Part shown: positions 1 through 13,454 of the stretch, in pieces
How positions within the stretch are numbered: position 1 is the stretch's first letter
Layout of the letters: the number at the start of each line of letters is the position of its first letter
NCBI RefSeq assembly: GCF_964355755.1
Contig: NC_092675.1
Span: forward strand, 11,795,312 to 11,859,311
DNA: 64,000 bases
Direction of reading: 5' to 3'
Source: Antedon mediterranea
Taxonomy: Eukaryota; Echinodermata; Crinoidea; Comatulida; Antedonidae
Program-made: the position numbers and the translations under genes
The notes under the pieces: model-generated
The model's database searches: none
What the model was told of the DNA's origin: nothing
The model's input: the letters and a program-made list of their open reading frames with translations, nothing else

Positions 1-380
1 TAAAATATATGATTTTTGTCTCTTTCATTATTGCTCCTCACATTAAATGGAGCGCATCACCGTTATCTGTATTCCTTTTTCTCCGAGATTTTAATATTGT
101 CTAGGTCAATCAACTATCTTATGCATGTGTTAAAAATATTTAATTTTTATGACATCATCATGCCTAAAAATTTAAATTAGGTGTTATACTGTGTACTTTA
201 AAATGTATATACTATATGACACAAAATAGACAGAATTTAGCACTAACAACATATCATATTCTTCAGTTCAGGTCATAATGCCATAATCTTTTTCTGTGTG
301 CAACATTCCAACGTATGACGTGCACGTGGCGTTTGTCGAGCGGATAACTAACTCGTCAAAGTGACGAGTTTCATGTCTAG
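1..380 (+). mobile_element. Helentron copy H1, 3' part only
   Basis: The window opens inside this element. It ends with the family A terminus: GCGGATAACT, then the hairpin AACTCGTCA/TGACGAGTT with an AAG loop, then TCATGT-CTAG at 377-380. The next element begins directly at 381. Its internal sequence matches the last third of the complete copies downstream. Confidence 0.75.
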
Positions 381-1536
381 TTCTTCTTTCTTTCCCGGAT
401 TTTTGTGACCAGCATATCTCTATTACTTGTGAACATAACTTTGTATAACTTGGTAAAAAGATTGACATTGAAGTGTAGATGTGCAGCCAAGCTTTTGGAC
501 GATGTCATAGCCGCGTTGCGTAAGTTACGCGCAATTTTATGAATTTCTATAACTGATCATAACTATAGAACCAACAAATATTCTTTCATGAACCTTAGTG
601 AAAATTTAAGTCATATCAAGGGCAAACTTTCTATGGATTAAAAATTGCATGTTTCACAAAAAGTTAAGCGCGCACGCGCATGTAAAATTTCAAAATGCGC
701 AAAATTAATTTCTAATCAACTTTCTACGCTGATCATAACATTTTGAGCATGTCAAAAATTCCCACGCGCGCGAAAAAAATTACGCGTAAGGTGCGCACGG
801 AGCATAAAAATCATGTGTTTTTCTCTTGAATTATAATTTTACAGTCTTTCCTAGTCATTTTAAAAAAGATTGACATCATTTCAAATTAAAATGACGTCAT
901 ACGAACACGTTGATTTAGACAATTTGCGCGCATTTTAGTTGCAAAAGTGACAAAATATTGCCAAAATTATGCCTATTTTTAATCTATTATAGCTCCTCAG
1001 GATCATCCATGACCCCCAATTTTTGTAATTTGATATGTAAGCAGATTTGTTGTAGATATGAATTCATGCAGAATATTTACCCCTCGGATGTTATGACGTC
1101 ATCGTATGGCCACACGAATGTAAAATATAGGATTTTTTACTCTTTCGTTATTGCTCATCACATTAAATAGAGCGCATCTCACTTTTACGTGCCCAAAATT
1201 CTTCAAATTTGTTTTAATGTAATTATTTAGATAATTATCTTCTAAAATTGTTATCTTTATATGTCAATTTGATGACGTCATCGTGTTAATAATTGGATTT
1301 AAAAGATGGGTCTCGTAATTTTGTCTATGCTACACTGTATATAACATATACAGTTTATTCTGTAAAATACTGTAATATGATGTATGCTATATAATAGGTA
1401 CAATTCAGCACTGTAAACATATGTATTTTATGTCATAGGATGGCATAATAATTGTCGAGGTTCATATGGTTAAGTATGTGCATGTTGCGTTTGCGCGGAT
1501 AACCCGAACTCGTGAAAGTGACGAGTTCAAATCTAG
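381..1536 (+). mobile_element. Helentron copy H2, family C end, no 5' hairpin
   Basis: It begins in the TTCTTCTTTCTTTC tract directly after the CTAG of H1 and ends at CTAG 1533-1536. The 3' end is the C variant: GCGGATAACCC, a terminal hairpin with one changed base (CGTGA in place of CGTCA), then TTCAAAT-CTAG. At 1156 bp it is shorter than the usual 1.5 kb. After TGACGTCATCGTATGGCC it jumps to the distal segment, so the second internal module is missing. Confidence 0.75.
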
Positions 1537-2679
1537 TTTTTCTATGTTATTCTTCTTTCTTTCCCAGAATTTTGTGTCACGTGTATCTCAAATTCTGATC
1601 AACATTACATCGTATAACTTTGTCAGAAGATTTACCTCTATCTGTAGAAGTGCAGGACAGCTCGTTTTTTTACTTTAGAGTCGCGCAGCGTAAGCTACGC
1701 GCAATTTTATGAATTTTGCGTATTTAACATAGACTAAAAAGCAAAAGTCATTTTGTAATGACACTTGGTGAACATTTAAGTCATATAATGCGCAAACTTT
1801 CTATGGATTAAAAATCGCATGTTCCACAAAAAGTTACGCGCGCACGCGCGTTTAAAATTTCAAGATGCGAAAAATCAATTTCTAATCAACTTTCTACGCG
1901 TTTCATGTCATTTTGAGCATTTCAAAAATTCCCACGCGTGCGCAATTTTTTTACGCGCGCGTGCGCACGTAGCGCAAAACCATCATTTTTTTGCTTGATT
2001 TTTGTTTTTCCTGTCTTTTTTAGTAAATTTACCAACTTTCAAACAATTTCAACTTAAAATCACGTCATACGAGCACGTAGAATTAAATAATTTACGCGCA
2101 TTTTTGATGAAAAAGTTCAAAAATTTGTCAAAATTATGCCTTTTTTTAAACAGTCATAGATTCTAAACTACGTAGTGAACTTTTTTAAAATTACATATTC
2201 TGAATGTAGATGAGTTGTAGATATCGAATCATGCATCGATTTGGCTAACCGGACATTGTGACGTCATCGTATGGCCACACGAATATCAAATATAGGATTT
2301 TTGTCTCTTTCGTCATAGCTCATCACATTTAATAGAGCGCATCTCCACTTATCCGTATTCCATTTTCCCCCATTTTTATATATTGTCTAGGTCAATCAAT
2401 TATCTTTCGATTGATTCACCATTTTTAAAATTGTTATGACGTCATCATGTCCAAAAGCGTCAATAACTTTGGTCACTTATTTTCACCTTTTCTGCACTGT
2501 ATGTAGTACGTATACAGTATATAGTGTATACCGTATATATTTAGACGTGACACAAAATAGAGGGCGCACTCACATTTTTTTCAATGGCATAATCGTTTTT
2601 CTGCGCGCAATATTTTAACGTATGACGTGCACGTGGCTTTTGCGCTGCGGATAACCTAACTCGTCCGTCAAGAGTTCAA
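1537..2679 (+). mobile_element. Helentron copy H3, decayed 3' end
   Basis: It starts in the T-rich tract after the CTAG of H2. The 3' inverted repeat is recognisable near 2648 (GCGGATAACC), but the hairpin is damaged (CGTCCGTCAAGAGTT). The sequence then passes straight into the interior of another copy (ACGTCATACGGGCAC), with no CTAG. Confidence 0.65.
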
Positions 2680-3692
2680 AAATTTTGACCTAAAATTACG
2701 TCATACGGGCACATCCAATTGGATAATTTACGTGCGTTTTTGATGAAAAGGTTAAAAAATGTGTCAAAATTCGTCAAAATTATGCCTTTTTTTAAACATT
2801 CATAGATTCTAAACTACAGTACGAGGTGAACTTTTTTTAAATTATATATTCTGGAAGTTGATGAGTATTAGATATGGAATCATGCATTAATATGGCTAAT
2901 CGGACATTATAACGTCATCGTATGGCCACACGAATATAAAATATAGGATTTTTATATCTTTCATCATAGCTCATCACATTTAATAGAGTGCATCTCCACT
3001 TATTCGTTGTCCATTTTAACCCCGATTTTAATATATTCTAGGTCAATCAACTATCTTTTGCATGAATTCAAAATTTTTTAATTTGTTTAACGTCATCATG
3101 CCTAAAAATTTAAATTACGTTGGTCATTAATTTCATCTTTACAGTAAATTTTAATCTGTTATAGCTCGTAAGAATAAAATGTGATAATCACGATTAAAAC
3201 GTTTTCAGGAAGCTATTGTATTGTAGATACAAAATCATGTGAAAATTGTGCCAATCGAATGTTGTGACGTCATCATATGGCCAGTTAAATAAAAAAAGTC
3301 GTATTTTCATCTTTAAAAGAGCGCGCATCAATATTTCACGTATTCAAATTTCTTCTACACGTTAATATGTTGTTGCTGAGATAATTTCATTCTGAAATTT
3401 CTACTTTTGCATTTCATTTTGAAACCGTCAAGATGTTAAAAATTACAATAAAATACGGGTCCCGTAATTTCACCTATTTTACTGTACACTGTTTGTGATA
3501 TGTATACAGATTGTACTGTGTATACTATATGACACAAAATAACAGAATTCAGAAATAACAACATATCATATTCTTCAGTTCAGGTCATAATGCCTTAATA
3601 TTTTTCTGTGTGCAATATTCTAACGTATGACGTGCACGTGGCGTTTGTCGAGCGGATAACTAACTCGTCAAAGTGACGAGTTTCATGTCTAG
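2680..3692 (+). mobile_element. Helentron copy H4, 5' half missing
   Basis: It enters in mid-element at the motif ACGTCATACGGGCAC, contains both internal TGACGTCATC-TATGGCC-type modules (one mutated to AACGTCATC near 2911), and ends with a family A hairpin and CTAG at 3689-3692. The join to H3 is best explained by a deletion or an unequal exchange between two copies. Confidence 0.65.
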
Positions 3693-5660
3693 TTAGTTAT
3701 CCGCACTCAGCGGATAACTCCTTGTAACTGTCCTGTTACTTTTTGGTTATCCGCAACTTAGTTGCAGGATAACCCATGTGATTGTAAATATCTTTTTTTT
3801 TCATCTTCTTTGTTATTAGTTATCCGCTTAGTAGCGGATAACTCCTTGTAATCGTCCTGTTCTTATTTCTTTCTCCCTCATTTTTGTGTCTCACGTATCT
3901 CAAAAACTTGTAAACATAACATTTCATAACTTTGTCAACATATGGGCATTTACGTGAAGTGGTGCACCTCCTATTTTTGAATGACGTCAGAGTTGCGCAA
4001 CGTGACTTACGTGCGATTTTATTATTTTTTATGATTGATCATAGACTAAAAACCAAGCATAAATTTGTTTTGACACTTTGTGAAAATTTAAGTCATATCA
4101 AGGGCAAACTTTTTGTGGATTAAAAATGGCATGTTTTACAAGACGTTACGCGCGCACGCGCATTTCTCCTCTATTTTTGTGTCTCACGTATCTCAAAAAC
4201 GTGTAAACATAACATTTCATAACTTTGTCAACTTATGGGCATTCACGTGAAGTTGTGCACCTCCTATTGTGAATGACGTCAGAAATGCGCAACGTGACTT
4301 ACGCGCGATTTTATGAATTTTGCGTATTTAACATAGATTTAAAACCATATAACAATTTAAATTGAAACTTAGCAAAAGTTTAATTTATATCATGCGCTAA
4401 CTTTCTGTGGAAAAAAAATTGCGTGTTTTACACAAAGTTACGTGCGCACGCGCATTTAAAATTTAAAATGCGCAAAATTAATTTTTAATCAACTTTCTAC
4501 GCTGATCATGACATTTTGAGCATGTCAAAATTTCCCACGTGCGCGAACAATTTTATGTGCGTAGTGCGCACGTAGCACTAAAAGTATTTTTTTTTTATTG
4601 AATTATGTTTTTCCAGCCTTTTATAGTAATTTTACCAATTTTAAAACAATTTCGACTTACAATTACGTCATACGGGCACGTTGAATTGGATACTTTACGT
4701 GCGTTTTTGATGAAAAAGTTCAAAAATTTGTCAAAATTATGCCTTTTTTTAAACAGTCATGGATTCTAAACAACGAGGTGAACTTTTTTTTAATTACATA
4801 TTCTGGAAGTTGATGAGTTGTAGAAATCGGATCATGAATCAATGTGGCTAACCGGACATTGTGACGTCATCGTATGGCCACACGAATGTAAAATATAGGA
4901 TTTTTGTCTCTTTCGTTATTGCTCATCATATTCAATGGAGCGCATCACGCCTATCTGTATTCCTTTTTCTCCGAGATTTTAATATTGTCTAGGTCAATCA
5001 ACTATCTTACGCATGAGTTAAAAATATTTTAATTTTTATGACGTCACCATGCCTAAAAATTTTAATTAACAGCGTCATTAATTTCATCTTTACAGTAAAT
5101 TTTAATCGGTTATAGCTCGTAAGAATAAAATGTGATAATCACAAATAAAGCGTTTTCTGGAAGATATTGGATTGTAGATTCGAAATCATGTAAACATTTT
5201 GCCGATCGGATGTTGTGATGTCATCATATGGCCAGTTATATAAAAATTGTCGTATTTTCATCTTTTGTGTCATAATTCATTACATTTAAAAGAGCGCGCA
5301 TCAATATTTTACGTATTCAAATTTCTTCTACACGTTAATATGTTGTTGCTGAGATAATTTCCTTCCGAAATTGCTACCTTCGCGTTTCATTTTAAAACCG
5401 TCAACATGTTAAAAATTGCAATAAATGGGAGGTCCCATAATTTCACTTATTTTACACTGTATGTATGTATACATATTATACTATAATAATACTATATGAC
5501 ACAAAATTGACAGAATTCAGCACTAACAACATATCATATTCTTCAGTTCAGGTCATAATGCCATAATCTTTTTCTCTGTGCAATATTCCAACGTATGACG
5601 TGCACGTGGCGTTTGTCGTGCGGATAACTAACTCGTCAAAGTGACGAGTTTCATGTCTAG
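3693..5660 (+). mobile_element. Helentron copy H5, three 5' hairpins and a duplicated 5' body
   Basis: This copy opens with three hairpin modules in a row (3695-3718, 3745-3774, 3818-3843). The first 280 bp of body then occur twice, at about 3888-4166 and 4167-4440; both contain ...TCTCACGTATCTCAAAAAC... and TGACGTCAGA. This makes it longer (1968 bp) than its neighbours. It ends with a family A terminus and CTAG at 5657-5660. Confidence 0.75.
3695..3843 (+). repeat. three iterated 5' hairpin modules of H5
   Basis: Each module is GTTATCCGC, a short variable apex, then a complement of GTTATCC. The apices are ACTCA, AAC-TTA-GTTG and TTAGTAG. Each is followed by CTTGTAACTG/ATGTGATTG-like sequence and a T-rich spacer. 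The outer module ends pair A with T; the middle module pairs G with C. Confidence 0.8.
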
Positions 5661-7166
5661 TGCTTCTTTCCTTCTGTCATTTTTGTGCGTCGCGTTTCTC
5701 TAAAACGTGTAAACAGAACATATCGTAACTTTGTCAACATATCGACATTTACGTGAACTTGTGCACCTCCTATTTTTGAATGACGTCAGATTGGCGCAAC
5801 GTGACTTACGTGCGATTTTATGAATTTCGCGTATTTAACATAGATCGAAAACCATAAAAGATTTTAAACTGAAACTTTGCAAAAGTTTAATTTGTGTCAT
5901 TCGCTAACTTTCTGTGAAAAAAAAATTGCGTGTTTTACACAAAGTTACGCGTGCACGCGCATTTTAAAATGCGCAAAATTAATTTCTATTCAATTTTCTA
6001 CGAGTTTCATGTCATTTTAAGCATGTCAAAAATTCCCACGCGTGCGCAAATTTTTACGTGTGTGGTGCGTATGTAGCATTAAAAACATATTTTTTTCGCG
6101 TGATTTATATTTGTCCAGCCTTTTCTAGTAATTTTACCAACTTTTAAACAATTTCAACTTAAAGTTACGTCATACGAGCACGTCGAATTGGACAATTTGC
6201 GCGCGTTTTTGATGAAAAAGTTCAAAATTTGTCAAAATTATGCCTTTTTTTAAACAGTCATAATTTCTAAACTACACGATCAACTTTTTGTGGATGACAA
6301 ATTCTGGAAGTTGATGAGTTGTAGATATCGGATCATGTATTTTTATGGCTAACCGGACATTGTGACGTCATCGTATGGCCACGTGAATATAAAATTTAGG
6401 ATTTTTGTATCTTTCGTCATAGCTCATCACATTTAGTAGAACGCATCGCCACTTATCAGTTTTCCTTTTTCTCGCCGATTTTGATATTGTCTAGGTAAAT
6501 CAACTATCTTTCGCACAAGTTAAAAATATTTAAATTTTTATGAGGTCATCATGCCTAAAAATTTTAATTACGTGGGTCATTAATTTCATCTTTACAGTAA
6601 ATTTTTATCTGTTGTAGCTCGTAAGAATAAAATGTGATAATCACGATTAAAACATTTTCTGGAAGCTATTGGATTGTAGATACGAAATCCTGTGAACATT
6701 TTGCCAATCGCATGTTGTGACGTCATCATATGGCCAGTTAAATAAAAAATGTCGTATTTTCATATTTTGCGTCATCATTCATTACATTTAAAAGAACGCG
6801 CATCAATATTTCACGTATTCGAATTTCTTCTACACGTTAATATGTTGTTACTGAGATAATTTCCTCCCGAAATTGCTATCTTAGTGTTTCATTTTGATAC
6901 CGTAACCATGTTAAAAATTTGATTGCGGGTTCCGTAATTTCACCTATTCTACACTGTATGTAATATGTATGCAGATTATACTGTTTGCATGTATATACTA
7001 TATGACACAAAATAGACTGAATTCAGCACTAAAAACGTATGATATTCTTCAGTTCAGGTCATAATGCCATAATCTTTATCAGTGTGCAATATTCCAACGT
7101 ATGACGTGCACGTGGCGTTTGTCGTGCGGATAACTAACTCGTCAAAGTGACGAGTTTCATGTCTAG
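5661..7166 (+). mobile_element. Helentron copy H6, family A, no 5' hairpin
   Basis: The body starts at TGCTTCTTTCCTTC right after CTAG. Both internal modules are present (TGACGTCATCGTATGGCC near 6362, TGACGTCATCATATGGCC near 6718). The terminal hairpin and CTAG are at 7163-7166. Confidence 0.8.
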
Positions 7167-8698
7167 TTTTTTTTTTTTCTGTATTATTCTTATTTCTTTC
7201 CTTCCATTTTTGTGTAGAGCGTTTCTCTAACATGTGTAAACATAACATTTCATAACTTTGAAAACATGTGGGCATTTACGTGAAGTTGTGTACCTCCTAT
7301 TTTTTAATGACGTCAGTGTTGCGCAACGTGACTTACGCGCGATTTATGATTTGTTATGATTGATCATAGATTAAAAACTAAAAGTGATTTTTAATTGACA
7401 CTTTGTGAAATTATAATTTATATCATGCGCTAACTTTCTGTTGGAAAAAAATTGCGTGTTTTACACAAAGTTACGCGCGCACGCGCATTTAAAATTTCAA
7501 AATGCGCAAAAATAATTTCTAATCAACTTTCTACGCGTTTCATGTCATTTTAAGCATGTCAAAAATTACCGCGCGCGCGAAAAATATTACGCGTACGGTG
7601 CGCATAGAGCATGAAAATCATGTTTTTTTCTCTTGAATTGTGATTTTCCAGCCTTTCCTACTCATTTTCAAAAAGATTGACATCATTTCAAATTAAAATT
7701 ACGTCATACGAACACGTTGATTTAGCCCATTTGCGCGCGTTTTAGTTGAAAAAGTTACAAAATGTTGTCAAAATTATGCCTATTTTGAATCTTTTATAGC
7801 TTCTCAGGATCAACGATTACCCCTAATTTTTTTAACCTAATATGTAAGCAGATATGTTGTAGATATGAATTCATGCAGAATTTTTACCTCACGGATGTTG
7901 TGACGTCATCATATGGCCACACGAATGTAAAATATAGGATTTTATTGTCTTTCGTTATTGCTCATCATATTCAATGGAGCGCATCACGCTTATACGTATT
8001 CCTTTTTCTCCGAGATTTTAATATTGTCTAGGTCAATCAACTATCTTTCGCATGGGATAAAAATTTTTTAATTTTTATGACGTCATCATGCCTAAAAATT
8101 TTAATTACGTGGGTCATTAATTTCATCTTTACAGTAAATTTTAATCTGTAATAGCCCTTAAAAATAAAATTTGATAATCACGATTAAAACATTTTCTGGA
8201 AGCTATTGGATTGTAGATATGAAATCATGTGAAAATTTTGCCAATCGGATGTTGTGACGTCATCATATGACCAGTTAAATAAAAAAGTCGTATTTTCATC
8301 TTTTGCGTCATAATTTATTCCATTTAAAAGAGCGCGCATCAATATTTTACGTATTTAAATTTCTTCTACACATTAATATGTTGTTGCCGAGATAATTTCC
8401 TTCCGAAATTGCTATCTTAGTGTTTCATTTTGATACCGTCGCCATGTTAAAAATTGGAATAAATGGCGGGTCCAGTCATTTCACCTATTCTACACTGTAT
8501 GTAATATGTATACAGATTATATTGTATATACTATATGACAAAAAATAACAGAATTCAGCAATAACAACATATCATATTCTTCAGTTCAGGTCATATTGCC
8601 ATAATCTTTTTCTGTGTGCAATATTCTAACGTATGACGTGCACGTGGCGTTTGTCGTGCGGATAACTAACTCGTCAAAGTGACGAGTTACATGTCTAG
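7167..8698 (+). mobile_element. Helentron copy H7, family A, no 5' hairpin
   Basis: It starts in a 12-T run and ends with CTAG at 8695-8698. The first internal module carries the variant typical of H2, H13 and H19 (TTTTACCTCACGGATGTTGTGACGTCATC), while the end is family A. This suggests exchange of segments between subfamilies. Confidence 0.8.
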
Positions 8699-10284
8699 TT
8701 AGTTATCCGCACTAGGCGGATAACTCCTTGTAATTGTATGAAATCATCTTTTTTTTTTCTTTATTTTTCTTTCTTTGTGTCAATTTTGTGTCTCACGTAT
8801 CTCTAAAACGTGCTAACGTAACATTTTATAATTTTGTCAACATGTGGGCATTTATGTGAAATTGTGCACCTCCTATTGTGAATGACGTTAGATTTGCGCA
8901 ACATGATTTACGCGCGATTTAACGATTTTCTCGTATTTAACATAGGTCAAAAACCAAATAACATTTTAAATTGAAACTTTGCAAAAGTTTAATTTATATC
9001 ATGCGCTAACTTTGTGTTGAAAAAAAATTGCGTGTTTTACACAAAGTTACGCGCGCACGCGCATTTAAAATTTTAAAATGCGCAAAATTAATTTTTAATA
9101 AACTTTCTATGCGTTTCTTGTCATTTTGAGCATGTCAAAAATTCCCACGCGTGCGCAAATTTTTACGCGCGCGGTGCGCATGTAGCGTTAAAAACATACT
9201 TTTTTCGCGTGATTTATGTTTTTTCAGCCTTTTCTAGTAATGTTACTAACTTTTAAACAATTTCGACTTAAAATTACGTCATACGAGCACGTCGAATTGG
9301 ATAATTTGTGCGCGTTTTTGATCAAAAAGTTTAAAAAATCGTCAAAATTATGCCTTTTTTTAACCAGTCGTAATTTCTAAACTGCACGGTCAACTTTTTG
9401 TGGATGATATATTCTGGAAGTTGATGAGTTGTAGATATCGGATCAAACATTAATGTGGCTAACCGGACATTGTGACGTCATCGTATAGCCACGCGATTAT
9501 AAAATTTAGGATTTTTGTATCTTTCGTCATAGCTAATCACATTTAATAGAGCGCATTTCCACTTATGCGTTTTCCATTTTCACCCCGATTTTGATGTTGT
9601 ATAGGTCTATCAACTATCTTTCGCATGAGTTAAAAATATTTTAATTTGTATGATGTCATCATGCCTAAAAATTTTAATTACGTGTGGCGTTAATTTCATA
9701 TTTACAGTAAATTTTAATCTGTTATAGCTCGTAAGAATAAAATGTGATAATCACGATTAAAACGTTTTCTGGAAGCTATTGGATTGTAGATACGAAATCA
9801 TGTGAAAATTTTGCCAATCGCAGATTGTGACGTCATCATATGGCCAGTTGAATAAAAAAAGTCGTATTTTTATATTTTGCGTAATATTTCATCACATTTA
9901 AAAGGGTGCGCATCTATATTTTACGTATTCAAATTTCTTCTACACGTTAATATGTTGTTCCTGAGATAATTTCATTCTGAAATTGCTATCTAAGTGTTTC
10001 ATTTTGATACCGTCGCCATGTTAAAAATAGGAATAAATGGCGGGTCCCGTAATTTCACCTATTCTACACTGTATGTAATATGTATACAGATTATACTGTT
10101 TGCATGTATATACTATATGACACAAAATTGACAGAATTCAGCACTAACAGCATATAATATTCTTCAGTTCTTGTCATAATGCCATAATCTTTATCTGTGT
10201 GCAATATTCCAACGTATGACGTGCACGTGGCGTTTGTCGTGGTGCGGATAACTAACTCGTCAAAGTGACGAGTTTCATGTCTAG
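8699..10284 (+). mobile_element. Helentron copy H8, family A with one 5' hairpin
   Basis: The 5' hairpin is at 8701-8724 (apex ACTAG) with an A/T outer pair, matching the 3' inverted repeat GCGGATAACT near 10246. CTAG is at 10281-10284. This is one of the few array members in which the full 5' hairpin, body and 3' hairpin lie together. Confidence 0.82.
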
Positions 10285-11808
10285 TTTCTCTTCTTTCTTT
10301 CTGTATGATTTTTGTGGAACGCTTTTCTCGAAAACTTGCAAACATAACATTTTGTAACTTTCTCAACATATCGTCATGCACATGAAGATGTGCAGCGAAG
10401 CTTTTCATGATGTTTACAATTGCGCAACATGACTTACGCGCGATTTAACGATTTTGTCGTATTTAACATAGCTCGACAACCAAATAACATTTCAACTTGA
10501 AACTTTGCAAAAGTTTAATTTATATCATGCGCTAACTTTCTGTTGAAAAAGAATTGCGTGTTTTACACAAAGTTACGCGCGCACGCGCATATAAAATTTC
10601 AAAATGCGCAAAATTAATTTCTAATCAACTTTCTACGCGTTTCATGTCGTTTTAAGCATGTCAAAAATTCCCACGCGTGCGCACATTTTTACGTGTGCGG
10701 TGCGCACGTAGCATTGAAAACGTATTTTTTTTGCGTGATTTATGTTGTTCCAGCCTTTTCTAGTAATTTTACCAAATTTTAAACAATTTCGACTTAAAGA
10801 TACGTCATACGAGCACGTCGAATTGGACAATTTGCGCGCGTTTTTTATGAAAAGGTTAAAAAATTCGTTTAAAATATGCCTTTTTTTAAACAGTCGTAAT
10901 TTCTAAACTAGACGGTCAACTTTTTGTGGATGGCATATTCTGGAAGTAAATGAGTTGTAGATATCGGATCAGGTATTAATATGGCTAACCGGACATTGTG
11001 ACGTCATCGTATGGCCACGCGAATATAAAATTTAGAATTTTTGTATCTTTCGTCATAGCTCATCACATTGAATAGAGCGCATCTCCACTTATCCGTTTTC
11101 CATTTTCACCCCGATTTTGATATTGTCTAGGTCAATCAACTATCTTTCGCATGAGTTAAAAATATTTTAATTTTTTTGACGTCATCGTGCCTAAAAATTT
11201 AAATCACGTGTGGCATTAATTTCATCTTTACAGTAAATTTTAATCTGTTATAGCTCGTAAGAATAAAATGTGATAATCACGATTAAAACTTTTTCTGGAA
11301 GCTATTGGATTGTAGATACGAAATTATGTAAAAATGTTGCCAATGGGATGTTGTGACATCATCATATGGCCAGTTAAATCAAAAAGGTCGTATTTTCATC
11401 TTTTGCGTCATAATTCATTACATTTAAAAGAGCCCGCATCAATGTTTCACGTATTTTAATTTCTTCTACACGCTAATACGTTGTTGCTGAGATAATTTCC
11501 TTTCGGAATTGCTACCTTCGCGTTTCATTTTAAAACCGTCAACATGTTAAAAATTGCAATAAATAGCCGGTCCCGTAATTTCACCTATTCTACACTGTAT
11601 GTGATATGGATACAGATTATACTGTGTATACTATATATGAATTTAAATAATAAAATTCAGCAATAACAACATATCATATTCTTCAGTTCAGGTCATAATG
11701 CCAACGTGAACACTTCCTTTTGTCCTCAACCTATCCCCTTAATGTTAATGTTGCACCACTTGCGCGACGGATAACCAAACTCGTCAAAGTGACGAGTTAC
11801 ATGTCTAG
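10285..11808 (+). mobile_element. Helentron copy H9, family B, no 5' hairpin
   Basis: The body starts at TTTCTCTTCTTTC. The distal part contains the family B marker GTGAACACTTCCTTTTG and the 3' inverted repeat CGGATAACC followed by AAACTCGTCA. CTAG is at 11805-11808. It looks nearly identical to H16, H18 and H21 over most of its length, so those four are recent relatives. Confidence 0.82.
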
Positions 11809-13454
11809 TTAGTTATCCGCATTCAGCGGATAACTCCTTGTAACTGTCCTGTTTCATCATCTTTTTAGTTATCCGCACTATGGCGGATAACTCCTTGTAA
11901 CTGTCCTGTTTCATCGTCTTTTTTTTTTTTTTTTCTGTATTATTCTTCTTTCTTTCTGTCATTTTTGTGCAGAGCGTATCTCTAAAACGTGTAAAGTTAA
12001 CAATTTATAACTTTGTCAACATATGGGCAATCACGTGAAGTTGTGCTTTCCTGTAATTGAATGACGTCAGAGTTGCGCAACATGACTTACGCGCGTTTTT
12101 ATGAATTTCGCGTATTTAACATAGATCGAAAACCATATAACGATTTAAATTGAAACTTAGCAAAAGTCTAATTAATATCGTGCGCTAACTTTTTGTGCAC
12201 TAAAAATGGCCTGTTTTACACGAAGTTACGCGCGCAGACGCGTTTAAAATTTTATAATGCGAAAAATTAATTTCTAATCAACTTTCTACGCGTTTCATGT
12301 CATTTTGAGCATGTCAAAAATTCCCACACGTGCGCAAATTTTTACGCGCGTGGTGCACACGTAACATTAAAAACGTCATTTTTTCGAGTGATTTATGTTT
12401 TTCCAGCCTTTTCTAGTAATTTTACCAACTTTTAAACAATTTCGACTTCAAATTACGTCATACGAGCACTTAGAATATGATAATTTGCGCGCTTTTTTGA
12501 TGAAAAACTTCAAAAATTCGTCAAAATTAAGCCTTTTTTTAAACAATCGTAGTTTCTAAACTAATCGGTAAAAATTATTTTTATTACATATTCTGGAAGT
12601 TGATGAGTTGTAGATATCAGATCATGCATTAATATGGCTAACCGGACATTGTGACGTCATCGTATGGCCACGCGAATATGAAATTTAGGATTTTTGTATC
12701 TTTTGTCATAACTCCTCACATTTAATAGAGCGCATCTCCACTTATCCGTTTCCATTTTCACCCCGATTTTGATATTGTCTAGGTCAATCAACTATCTTTA
12801 GCATGAGTTAAAAATATTTTAATTTTTATGACGTCATCATGCCTAAAAATTTAAATTACGTGTGGCATTAATTTCATCTTTACAGCAAATTTCAATCTGT
12901 TATAGCTCGTAAGAATAAAATGTGATAATCACGATTAAAACGTTTTCTGGAAGCTATTGGATTGTAGATACAAAATCATGTGAAAATTTTTTCAATCGGA
13001 TGTGGTGACTTCATCATATGGCCAGTTAAATAAAAAAAGTCGTATTTTCATATTTTGCGTCATAGTTTATTACATTTAAAAGAGCGCGCATTAATATTTC
13101 ACGTATTCAAATTTCTTCTACACGTTAATATGTTGTTGCTGAGATAATTTCCTTCCAAAATTGCTACCTTCGCGTTTCATTTTAAAACCATCAACATGTT
13201 AAAAATTGCAATAAATAGCGGGTCCCGTAATTTCCCCTATTCTACACTGTATGTGATATGTATACAGATTACACTGTGTATACTATATATATGAATCAAA
13301 ATAATAGAATTCAGCAATAACAACATATCATAGTCTTCAGTTCAGGTCATAATGCCATAATCTTTTTCCGTGTGCAATATTCCAACGTATGGCGTGCACG
13401 TGGCGTTTGTCGTGCGGATAACTAACTCGTCAAAGAGACGAGTTTCATGTCTAG
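11809..13454 (+). mobile_element. Helentron copy H10, family A with two 5' hairpins
   Basis: Hairpins lie at 11811-11835 (apex ATTCA) and 11867-11892 (apex ACTAT), each followed by CTTGTAACTGTCCTGTTTCATC, then a long T run. The body is complete, and CTAG is at 13451-13454. The hairpin loop region reads CAAAGAGACG rather than CAAAGTGACG, a single stem mismatch. Confidence 0.8.
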
